Of a stretch of 64,000 nt of DNA, positions 1 to 10,454 are shown piece by piece; the first letter of the stretch is position 1, and the number at the start of each line of letters is the position of its first letter. The notes under the pieces are model-generated. The model did not search any database and was not told where the DNA came from. It was given only the letters and a program-made list of their open reading frames with translations. Origin of the DNA: Rhizophagus clarus. Its lineage: Eukaryota; Glomeromycota; Glomeromycetes; Glomerales; Glomeraceae. The position numbers and the translations under genes are program-made. The stretch is from the NCBI GenBank assembly GCA_015698045.1, contig BLAL01000036.1, forward strand, positions 124,001 to 188,000, given 5' to 3'.

Positions 1-889
1 TTTTATTTTATATTTCTTATTTCTTAATTTATAGTATATAATATTATAAAGATAAATATATTTGTAACAACTTATTATAAATATTATTTATAATAATTTT
101 AAAAAAAATTACAAAAAAGTTTATAATATATAAACTTTTAAAAAAATATGTTAATAGATGTATTTTTGCCTTTTTAATAAGTTTATTTAGAATAATAAAA
201 ATGATTTTAAATATCATTTTTGATTTATTTAATAAAAAATTTTTTTTTTATTAAATAATTAGTATAAAAAATTTCTTTTTTGAAAGTCTATATAATCTTA
301 TACAACAAAAATTTGGATTATCTTACCACATTATTTTTAGATGCAAATTATTTTAATTAGTAATTTGATTTTTCTTTTTTAATGTATATTTCAGATACTA
401 TTTTTAAATAACTAAACAGGATCCTGAACATCTTTTATTTAAGTCAAATATAATATATAGTAAATTTTTCAATTTAGGATATTTTGGTTAATATTAATAC
501 TATTAAAATAAATAAAATTTATATTATTAGATTTGTTTCATTAAGACGAATCCAATGATATAAAATTCATTAAAATCCAATTAGTAGATATTTTAAATAT
601 AGGGGTATGTAGGATAAGAAATTTTTAAAAATAACTTTAAACTAAAATAAGCAATTTTTTAAAAATTTTATATGATTAATAAGCAAACTTAATCTCTGAC
701 CTATTTATATATAGTTTGGGTCCTAATTAAACCACTTACTTATTTATATTTATACATACTTATTTTGTAATTAAATTTATTTATACTAGAATTCTAAATT
801 TTTAGTTTAGTTTTATTTTTGGTTTTAATTTAACTCTCTTATATAAAATTTTATTAAAATTATTTTTCAGTTTAAAATTTGGATTTTAT
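1..889. other. AT-rich intergenic DNA
   Basis: No gene is visible; stops are dense in all frames. A short fragment at about 674-727 (motif 'taagcaaactt...ctgacc...tttgggtcct') resembles copies near 2484-2625, 32066-32202 (reverse orientation) and 52791-52846, so it is probably a remnant of a dispersed repeat family. Confidence 0.6.
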
Positions 890-1320
890 AATTCATCGCA
901 TATGTGAAATTTCGCCAGTGTCACGTGATCTGCTGATTATTTCCTTTTTTGGATATCAGTGAAACTTATTTTCATGGATTTTTGTCTGGAGAAAAATATC
1001 CTTTTTTGGAAGTTTGTATAACTTTATAATTTGACCGGAATTACTGAATCTGACCAGAATTAAGGATGTGACAAATAATGTGACAAATAAGATTTTTTCA
1101 CTGAAAAAAATCTAAGTTCATATAATATTTAGTGATTTTTTAAAGCTGGGGGGCGTGATGCTAGGTGATATTTTATACATTACACAAAATTTCAAAAAAG
1201 GAAATTTTTCTCTGGACAAAAATTGAAAAAATGTTATGCTACATAGTTACACAAAATTCCATAAAAGGAAATAATCTACAACCTTGTGACACTGGCGAAA
1301 TTTCGTATATGCAATGAATT
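890..1320. mobile_element. MITE with long terminal inverted repeats
   Basis: The left end (890-924) and the reverse complement of the right end (1286-1320) match over 35 bp with only a few differences, starting AATTCAT and containing GAAATTTCGCCAGTGTCAC. A second block of inverted similarity follows inside the ends (GATTATTTCCTTTT near 934 and its complement near 1262). There is no open reading frame of note inside the 431 bp. This is a non-autonomous DNA transposon; no clear target duplication was found, so the superfamily is open. Confidence 0.8.
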
Positions 1321-1924
1321 TTAATTTTCTTAAAATTTTTACTATAAAACATTTTCAAGTCATATTTTTAATCAAAAATATTTTCAGTTAAAAAAATCCT
1401 ACTAAAAAATAATTTTGATTTAAAATATCAGTTTTAGCTCTATTTTTAGATTAAAAAATAGAACTGAAATATTTTTTTTAAACTGAAAATATTTTTAAAT
1501 GAAGTTTTTTAACTACAAAAATATTTTTAAGTTATAATATAATCGTGAAAACAATTTTAAATTAAAATTGTAATCTGAAAAGTATCTAATAAGAAATCAA
1601 ATTTACAAATTTTACCCAATAGTTTAGGATATATTTTGTGTAATCTTAGATGATCAACTAATTTTTTTCTTATGCTTAACAAAACCTGTTTTTTGAGCTT
1701 TTTAATATTATACTGGACAGTATGAAGAGGAATTCTTATTAATTTATATATTTCCTTTGCAGTACAAGTTCTATACATTTAGCTAGTGGTATTTAATTGT
1801 TTTTCTTTAGGTTTCAAATTTAGCATTAACCATTTTTTTGAATGTTTTAAAGAAGAAAATCATGTGATAAACAAAAAATTTACTTATAAAATTTATTTAT
1901 TTTATATAAAATTATTTAGCACAT
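1321..1924. other. AT-rich intergenic DNA
   Basis: Nothing recognisable. A 73-codon minus-strand frame at 1557-1778 has no family resemblance and is probably chance. Confidence 0.5.
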
Positions 1925-2356
1925 CTAAATCTATGTCAGGTTGATGGCGCAGTATAATGTGGTAAAATTTTCAAAAAAAAATAAAACAATAAAAATATTC
2001 TTGTTACATAAACTTAAAAATAATATTAATAAGTGTATTTTTGACTGCTCTGCAAGTTTACATAAGTTGTTAAAGGTGGTTTTGAATGTTATTTTGACTT
2101 ATTATTTAACTAAAATACTCTTTTTCGCTTCATATATTTATAGAAATGATTAGCAAAGACGATTTTTCTATTTTTTATATACAAAGACAAAACTGATCTT
2201 TAAAATCATCTTTGGTGTCTTAAGAAAACATGTAGAGCAGCTAAAAATACATTTAATGTAACATTTTGGAAGTTTTTTATTGAGAGATAAACTTATTTTT
2301 TATAATTTTTAAGAAATGCTGCACCATACTGCGCTGTCAATCTGACACAGATTTCA
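1925..2356. mobile_element. Foldback-type MITE
   Basis: The left end at about 1927-1963 (AAATCTATGTCAGGTTGA then TGGCGCAGTATAATGTGG) is mirrored by the reverse complement of about 2320-2356. The inner parts also pair (GTATTTTTGACTGCTCTGCA near 2035 with its complement near 2235-2255), so most of the 430 bp could fold into one hairpin. The 70-codon plus-strand frame inside it looks like chance rather than a gene. Confidence 0.75.
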
Positions 2357-2483
2357 GATATGCAATTATTTAAAAAAATAATGTAATTATGATCAACAAT
2401 ATATATTTCCTTATTTATTAATAATAAACTTTTGTTTTTGTTCACACAACTATTTTCTTAATACACTGTATATTATAAAACAA

Positions 2484-2625
2484 ATTGCTTAATAGAATAA
2501 AAAATTCAAAGGTTATAACAAGAGTTTGCTTAGCAGAACTTAAAATAATTTGCTTATTGATTATAGTAAATTTGAAATTTTCATCTGACTTATATATATA
2601 TATTATTTAGAATCCCAACAAAACT
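2484..2625. repeat. Dispersed repeat copy (shared with 32066-32202)
   Basis: A block containing 'ggttataacaagagtttgct', 'gcttattgattatagtaaat' and 'ttttcatctgac' reappears in reverse complement at about 32093-32202, with many substitutions. The ends near TCAGA..TATATATAT resemble pieces at 674-727 and 52791-52846. Probably an old DNA transposon family; it contains no coding region. Confidence 0.65.
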
Positions 2626-2909
2626 ATCCCAACATCATCATAAAAAATTCACTTTTACATGATTTTTTGTGGTTAGAAAAAAAACCAGAAAAAAGAATGA
2701 AAGCAGAAATAATTTCTAAAATGTTATTATTATTATTTTTTTATAATAAACATTTAAAGAATAACTTCATTTACACTTTAAAAATAATGTTTATTTATCT
2801 ATTTAATTTGTTTATTGAATTTAATAAGAAAAATAATTTTCAAATACATTATTGTAAAAAATACCAATTACTCTATTCTTGCAAATAGTATTAAAGTTAT
2901 TTTATATCA

Positions 2910-3246
2910 ATAAAATAATATTCAGGACCTGCTGAATAACTTTGTTTAAAATACTTAAACTTATTTTGTTTAACCAAAATCATAAAAACAAATGTATTTT
3001 CTTAAAGAATATCTATATTTTCACAAATATTTAAATTAATAAAAACTAATATATAAGTGTTTTCATACTTGTTAAATAATTCTTTTCAGTTACTTAAGCC
3101 TTGTTTCATTTAACTAAAATGTTCAAATTTATATGGCAAAATCTCTAAAAAACGCGTTTATTTGTAAATAAAAATTGGTTATAGCTTTATAATAAGTTTC
3201 TATACTCGAGCTTTTCAAAAGTATTATTGTTTAATAGACTTTAAAA
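2910..3246. repeat. Diverged repeat related to the 33.8-34.3 kb array
   Basis: The motif 'CTGCTGAATAACTTTGTTTAA ... TTTGTTTAACCAAAAT' is seen twice here (about 2929-2985 and 3065-3120, the second more decayed). It resembles the units at 33820-34280 ('CTGAACAACTTT...TTTGACCAAAGTG'). No gene is present. Confidence 0.45.
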
Positions 3247-4122
3247 AACATTAATAAAAGGGGAGTGGCTGGGCAGAGAGAGAATACAAATAAATTGGTA
3301 AGGCTGATCGCGCCACGCAAGTCACGTGATAGTGAAATTTTTATGGTGATGCTGGGGAAGATTAGAAAACCATCTAGGCATGGATCCTGGCAACTGGCGT
3401 CTCAAGGATCGGAAACAAAGAGAACAGTTCCAGGCAAAATTTCAGGTATCCGGAGGTCCGACGATCAGGTTTTAAATTTGGTCTACCCAAATCAATGATC
3501 ATCGACTTCTACAATGCCTAAGCGTGGGAATGTTGTAAATCCATCACCAAAGATGGGAAGGTAACAACGACGATCGAATTGTATTTCGCCTCACAAGATA
3601 TTTTGATGGACGCGTCAGCGAAATATACCGGCGACGCAATGTTTGTGCGATCGATCACTCCTTCCAAGAAAAAGAAGTAGCATCCCAAGTCTGTTAGAAA
3701 ATATAAAAAAATGATAGAAAGGAGACGAAGAAGGATTGGACTAGATCCAAATCGAAATCGAATGGCAAAAAAACAGATTCGCGAATCGGATCCACTGCAA
3801 GATTGTAGTGGACTTTGAATTAGTGTTTTTTAAGAACACCCCCCTTTAACATAGCTATTTAGGTATTGTTTTTTTTGAATTTGTTTAGGTCTCGTCAGTT
3901 TCTTCAAGAATTTACTGGGATAGATTTACTAACTTTTCCTGTTTTGTAGCGGTGGTGTTTTTTTTATATAGTGTTGGGGTAGGATGGTCCTCCGTCAAAG
4001 AGTGGTGCAGGTGGATGAACTTTATGTCCTAATAGCTGGAACCAAGTTTGTAGAAAGGCTGTGCCGTGTTCTGGCGCTATAAGCAGCCTTCGTTTTTTGA
4101 AAAAAAAAAAAAAAAAAAAAAA
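3247..4122 (+). mobile_element. GC-richer insert ending in poly-A (5'-truncated retroposon?)
   Basis: About 850 bp are clearly richer in G+C than the flanks and end in a 23-nt A run (4100-4122), the classic 3' end of a non-LTR retroposon or retrocopy. A frame from 3265 reads 77 residues rich in Arg/Lys/Ser before a stop. Further basic stretches at 3640-3800 (RRRRIGLDPNRNR type) are out of frame with it, so coding capacity is broken. I do not recognise the family. Direct flanking repeats are only weakly suggested (TTTAAAAA-type sequence on both sides). A retrocopied host transcript is an alternative. Confidence 0.5.
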
Positions 4123-4916
4123 TTTAAAAAGTGTAAAATTAAATTATAATTCATAAATCTTTAGTTTGTAAATATTCAAGGTTTTATAATGTAAATTTTT
4201 ATGAAATCGATCTTAACTTTTTATACAGTGGATAGATAATGCACATGTAACAAATAATATGAATATCATACTAATTATCTATTAAAATTCTATTGCGAAG
4301 ATAAAAATATGATGTTATACAGGGAAACTTTAATTCTCTTTTCTCTCTTTCTCTTAAGTCTTTTGTAATTTTTAAATTTTTCGTTTGTAAGCAAAAATTT
4401 TCGTTTTTTTTATGTACTGTATATATTCGAACATATAAAGTTCCGGGGATCTGCAATTTAAGTTAAATTTAAACTCAGCTTCAACAAGCTAAATAATTAG
4501 AAACCGTTATTAAGTCCGGTAAATTAAGTAACCAGTTAGAGGTTTCAGAGCAGTTAACTGTGCTTTGTATATATAGCAGAAATTTAATCAGTTCGATATA
4601 TATTTTAACTATATAAACATAAGTTTAATGAACTTTTAAAGAAACTATTCGAACAAGAATTAGTTTTTCGCCAAAAAATCAAAGTTTATTATTTTTTTTC
4701 TACGTTTCTTCATACTTTCATTCCTTCAAACTTTCACAGCTTTTATTATTTTTATACAACAACGAACTTATAACTTTTTACATCATCCTAGTGACGAATA
4801 TTCAGTTAATAAAATTTTAGAATGTAAGATATATTAAAGTGCAATAAAAGACGCGTCAAATTTATTATAAGCAAGCTTTACTCGATTATTAACAAGTTCT
4901 TTGCAGTTATTTTATC
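4123..4916. promoter_or_regulatory. Upstream region of the RING/qRRM gene
   Basis: This is AT-rich sequence with no reading frame worth reporting. It should contain the promoter and 5' leader of the gene that starts at 4917; pyrimidine-rich stretches at 4690-4740 may mark the core promoter, but no motif is decisive. Confidence 0.4.
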
Positions 4917-7900
4917 ATGAATCGAAATCTTAACCCTCTACGAGAGTATTCCGCTTTAAACGACCCAGTACGATCACGTTCAATGATAACTCCAAACCAT
5001 AAGGATTCGACAGCATTTAACGCGCAAATTGAGCAGTTATGCGATAAACTTAGTGAAGGTTGTATTGATGTTTTACTGCGCCTCGTACTCATTTGTTTTC
5101 GCTCTTTGGAAATGTGATTTTGTTTGCCGATGTTTATGCTCGTTTATGCTTGTCTTTAGCAAATATTATTATGACGCCATGTGGAAAGCGTCAAGAAGAT
5201 AAAGAAGTTAGTCCTACTAATTCTGAAAATTCAGCTTCTTCGGGTCATTCTAGTCGTTCAAGCGATCAAACTTGTTCTACTCTTCTTTCTGAAGATTCTT
5301 TATATAACAATAAGAATATTTACAATAAACATGTACGCATATTTTTATATATTATAAATATAATCGTCAAATTAATTGTTTAAAAATGTTTTAGTTAAAG
5401 ATAGCGGGAGAGAATAAAACAGATGGCTTATACCAAAGCTTACCCGTCATCTCACCAATTGAAAAAATTATGTCCATTCAATTGTCGCAATCTGTTACAA
5501 CTACGCAATCACCATTGACACCTAATAATCCTCAGCTTATTTCAATGCATGACAATATTTCTAAAGAATTTATCATTCCACAAACAAATCCACGATCTGA
5601 CTGCATTGCGTGTCTTTATGGAAATATTCTATTAAAGCCTTGTGGTCATAGGTATATCAATATAATAGTATTTTTTAATAAATGTTAAATACATGAGAGT
5701 TTAAAACTACATTCATTTTCTTTATCCAAGAATGTGTGAATCATGTGTCAAAAAATTGCGCTATGATATCGTAAAATGTTCTTTCAAAACATATTCCGAA
5801 TGCGTACATTGCGGCAAGGTAAATATTTTACTTAATCTTCTCATTCAATACCGTTTCTTATTCTTTCAAATATTATTTATTAGGCTATCGCAGAATTCAA
5901 AACAATTTCTTCGATTCCGCCTGGAGGAGGATTTTTTCCAACTCCATCAAGCTTTCATGAAAAAACGCAACCTGCACAGAATTTTCATCCTTGTTTTAAA
6001 AGCATTTCGGATCAAGTTCCCTTCGGTCCAATTTCCTGGGTTTTTCCGGGTATTACGCCTCCAAATACCCCACTGGGAGTGCAAACTATGACGGGCGCTA
6101 TTGCTCATAAGACGCAGCATGTTCAATTTGGAGAACTCAGCAAATTAGCGGTTCCACATAACTGGCCTGTTGTAAAGCTTACCAACGTAATTAAGAATTT
6201 ATCATTATATTAATATATTGTATCTACAAAATAAATTAAAATTATTTGAAAATAATTTTGAAGATTCCTTGGGATATTTCTTTGAAGGAAATCAAAACTT
6301 TTTTTTCAGCATTTAAGATGCCTAGTGTGTCTTCGTATGGGCAGAGCGTTCATATTATCATGGATCGGTGAGTTTAACTAAATAATATAATTTTTATTCT
6401 TAAGTTCTTATTATAGTTTTAAACAGAGTGAATAGATTCTATTAAATAATTTTAATCAAAAGTTTAACAGGGAAGACACTCTCTGAAGCATATATTGAAT
6501 TTGCCACAACTGCGGAAGCGCAACGTGCAATTAATACACGTAATATGAAACCTTTGAAAGGACGTCTTGTTTCGTGTACGCAATCACGTCAAGAGGACCT
6601 GATGAGAGCGGTATTTCCGAAATGGAAAGGAGAATTTTCTGGATGTGACGCAGCTGTCACTGATGAGCTATTACAATCGGATCGCTCTGTATTGCGTACT
6701 CCTCTTATCACGCGAGAAGAAATCAACTCACTTCTCGTGGTTTGCCGCAATTATAAAGTATTAACATTTTTTTTTAAAAAATGTCGTGTGTTATTTTTTT
6801 TAAAGTAATTTATTATTTTTCTTCCCGAAAGCTTCATTTCTCTCGTAAATGCGCAGAGCGTCCATTTGAAAATATTATTAGCGTTCTTGTTAAGGTATCT
6901 CAAGCATGTCGCTCATCGTTACAAAATGATAAATTTATTTATTCACTTCTTTCTTCATAGTTTCCTTTTCACCAAGAGAATCTTTATACAACACTACAAC
7001 GCGATCTTTTGTTTGAAATGTTAAAACGTATGTTTTAAAGAAATAAAGAAATGATTATATATTAACAATTTTTACACTAGTTGCAATAGAGTCGCTTAAA
7101 ATTCATTTGAGCAAGGAATATCATCGCATTGACGAAACCTTATTAGAACGAATGGTAACCTTTTGATATACTTGATGAGTTAATTAAGGCAAATTTTACT
7201 TATTCTTTTCTTTTTAGATGCGAGCGGGTATTTTGACCCCAGTCTTCACTGAACGTCAAAAATTAGTCATACTTCAAGTGTCTAATTTAACCCTTCCTGA
7301 AGATCTGCAAGATACGTTTTGTCCCTACAAAAAAGACGATATGTCGGAACAAAACCACGTTAAACCTGTATATAATTATTTGTTATTATCTTTTAAAGTT
7401 TTTAATAATAACTAATTTATTCCATTTGTACATTTAAAGCAACCAAGTCCGATCTCATCTTCCATATCTGTATCGGTCGGATTGAATCTACTTCCTTCGG
7501 GATTGTTTGCCACCAAACAGGGTGAATTAAGTCACGGGTATAAAGGTGGATTTGATCCATTCAAAGATGATCATGAGACGAGAACGAATTATCTTCACGA
7601 AGAATGTAAGTGACTTATGTATTTTGCACTTTTTCGGTATTAAAATTTATATCGTCAAATAATTACAGTAAAATTAGCACAAGCACATGTCAAAACTGTG
7701 GCATCTAATACACATATTGCTATTCCTTCTGTTCATCCTTCTCGATTTGCTCCCATGCAAGCATTTGATGTATGGAAACGATTAAATGAACAACGAAACA
7801 AGGATATAAGAAGAAGGTTAGTGAGTTATTAAAGATAAAGCATTGTTTATTCAAAAAAATTTAATCAAATAGCCTCACAACTTGGTCACAAATTATACCT

Positions 7901-8050
7901 CAAAACGGAAGATCTTATTTTATGAATCCAAAAGGAAGACAACAGATTATTTCTTCGTCTGCACCTTCTTATCAACCTCGGGATTTGCCTACTCAACAAT
8001 GTGTTGATAAAAGCATTAACGTTAACCCTTTTTTCGTTAAAAATCGTTAA
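4917..8050 (+). CDS. RING-finger and hnRNP F/H-type RRM protein
   Basis: Fourteen exons keep phase: 4917-5061, 5160-5332, 5395-5651, 5731-5818, 5884-6186, 6264-6367, 6463-6757, 6832-6894, 6961-7027, 7081-7154, 7218-7367, 7440-7605, 7669-7816, 7873-8050, giving 736 aa. Residues 176-219 form a C3HC4 RING: C176-x2-C179-x9-C189-x-H191-x2-C194-x2-C197-x18-C216-x2-C219. Residues from about 316 to 400 read like a quasi-RRM (KLTNIPWDIS, then GKTLSEAYIEF), followed by a conserved-looking helical region. The Ser-rich N-terminus and Pro/Ser-rich C-terminus look disordered. The RING suggests E3 ubiquitin ligase activity and the RRM RNA binding, so it may tie RNA recognition to ubiquitination, as CNOT4 does by a different architecture. 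The first intron's donor (5062) and the exon 7 acceptor (6463) were chosen because they alone keep the frame. Function is inferred from domains only. Confidence 0.85.
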
Positions 8051-8779
8051 ATAATGGCCATTAGTCATTGCTATTTCCTTATTTTATAATTACTCATACT
8101 ATTTAAAGTTGGTAGATTTTATATTTTATAAAAGCGTGTAAATATACTAGTGTCCTTTCAAATAAACGTACACTAACGTACACTCATAAATGGTCAAGAA
8201 AACTATAAATTCGTTTTAACAAAATAACCATTTTCATTCGTTTGGTTTCTTTATTAATTTACATGTAGAAATAACTCCACAAGTCAAAATATTAAATAAT
8301 TTAAACCATTAATTTTTAATTGGCTTTTTATTTGTCCTATTAATATACATTAATAATTAAATTTTTTTTAAGCTTTATCGAGAAAGTAAGCTAAAAGCAA
8401 AATAAGAAAATTGGTTGATAAATACAGACCAATTGATATTGATAAAAAGTTCACTGCCTTTTATAATTAAAATATTGAAATCTTGCTAAAAACAAAAAAT
8501 TTATCATAAATAGGAAAAAAGCATATGTACCCTTTATATAAGTATATAAAACATGCAAACAGAGGATAATTATAGAATAGTTTAAAAGGAAGGTATTAAC
8601 AAAAGAAAATAAAATAACAAAACCTATCAGAAAAGGAAAGAAAGGTATCGCAACAAAGCAACCGTTATTATGAAATTTTATTTTTTCTTATTTCCGAGGG
8701 TAATCGATACTATAAAAGAGGAAATATATACATAAATTAAAATATTATCTCGAAAAAAAAACATATTAATTAATTATTT
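8051..8779. other. Convergent intergenic region
   Basis: This lies between the 3' ends of the RING/qRRM gene (plus) and the VAMP gene (minus). It presumably holds both 3' UTRs and polyadenylation signals (several AATAAA-like hexamers). No gene or repeat is seen. Confidence 0.5.
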
Positions 8780-9355
8780 TTACTCACAAATTATCACCAC
8801 CAATATAATGATTATTACAGCAGCAATAATAATTCTCATTTTCATGTCCTTCCACCACATTTGTTTACGCACGCGGTTAGCACCTCGGCGAAAGCCTTGT
8901 GCCGATACGGACAAGTTTTCTATTTAATAGAAAAGAAAAAAAAAATGTCATAAATTCATTTGAAAACTTTTTAGGTTATAATTTATGATCAACTTACCGG
9001 TCTTATCATGTAAGGCATCTAAAGCTTCGCCTCTCTGGGCAACCTGGTTAATATTCTCACGCATAATACCAACTGTATCATCAATTTGCTTTTGAATTTG
9101 TTGTGTTTTTGAAGGTGGCCCGCCAGCGGTACTTCCCTCTCTTGGAACATAAGGGTCATATTGATTAGACCTAAATTGATTGAATACAAAAAACGTTTAG
9201 TATTGAAAGTTATTAGAAATGGCAATAATAATAGAGTGGGTACATAATAAGTGCTAGTAATGTTCTGAGTATAAGAAATATAGAATTAAGGAGTAATTCA
9301 AAAATATTTTTAAGCAAAGAAAGTTTCTTTAAACTATTAACCTCTACTCTTTCAT
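8780..9355 (-). CDS. SNC1: Synaptobrevin/VAMP-type v-SNARE (Snc1-like)
   Basis: Exons 9348-9355 (8 nt, tentative), 8998-9170 and 8780-8919 give 106 aa, the usual size of a fungal Snc protein. The R-SNARE motif spans about residues 24-84 ([20 protein letters not shown], then VAQRGEAL), with zero-layer Arg49. A juxtamembrane WWKDMKM follows, then a C-terminal anchor of Ile/Val/Leu (about 89-104) ending in CE. It is a tail-anchored vesicle protein that pairs with plasma-membrane Q-SNAREs in exocytosis and endocytic recycling. The two main exons are certain. The first exon is the only nearby ATG + GT combination I found that fits the phase; its donor is GTAGAG, so the start could lie elsewhere upstream. 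Confidence 0.9.
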
Positions 9356-10454
9356 AAACGAATTCAACAAAATGCAAGAAATTATTCTAAATTCTTTACT
9401 AAAAGAAATTCGAAAATATGATACATACATTTTTTAAAGATTTTTGTTACAAAATTTGCGAACTCGAAAGTATATAAAGCGTGATGAGAAAGGTTGCTTT
9501 GTTTTTTTTTTTTAGAGAAAAAGAGAGAAAAAAAAAAAAAAAAATGATAAAAGGAACTAGCTTATTGTCACTCAATATTATTGAATTTTGTCTCCTGTTT
9601 AAGAAACTTAATCACGTGTAACGATAAAACCATGGTGAAAATAAAACTCCAAGTTTAGTATGAAGCCAATTCAACTAGTTTTAAACCAGATTAATGAATT
9701 ACAAATGAATACGCAATTTAAAGAATTTGAGAATCCTATTGTGATATTTTATTTCTTTAATTAGAATTGGCAAATATACTAAATATATTTGTATAACAGA
9801 TAAGCATTATATTAATAGCTGCAACTAATATTTATTAGTACATGTGGTTTATTTGATTTCTTATCTAAATTGAATCATTTATACAACCGGCTTTGATTTA
9901 TTGCTTTTTGGCTTCTAGATATAATGAACTCCCCAACATTCATTATTTAATTAAATTTATAGATACAAAGCTAGACTTTTACTATTTGTGCAGTCATTCT
10001 ACTTTAACAAATTGATTATATTAAATAAAATGTATTAACGTTCAGCTTTTTAAAGATGATCATATACTCTTAAAAACGCGACAAAAGGTGAACTATAAAA
10101 AAATTAATGTAAAGCGGGTGTTTTTATTACAGAACCAAGGCAAAAATGATATCATACAATTTGGACTCTTTTAAACACATCCTTGTCTAAGATAGGTGGA
10201 AACTGGCTAGTAGACAAATTTTAAATTCTATTACAAAGACAATAATGATTTTTTCTGTTTAATACAAACGAATTTTTTTTTTTTTAATTTACAAGAGTAA
10301 GAAATTTTAAATATTACAAGGGAAAGTAAGTTGTATAAATAAAAATCCAATGTTCATTACAAGTACAGTTAAAAAAAAATACTAATAAAATGAATCTCTA
10401 TTATATAATTCCCAAAATGTTCCCTCCTATACTATTATCTTTTTAATATTAATT
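9356..10454. other. Intergenic region upstream of the VAMP gene
   Basis: No reading frame of note. It holds purine/poly-A stretches at 9500-9545 and a TTTATATA-like box (rc of 9470-9477) upstream of the VAMP start, plausibly its promoter. The distal half is the 3' flank of the Ser-rich gene, which also lies on the minus strand. Confidence 0.45.
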
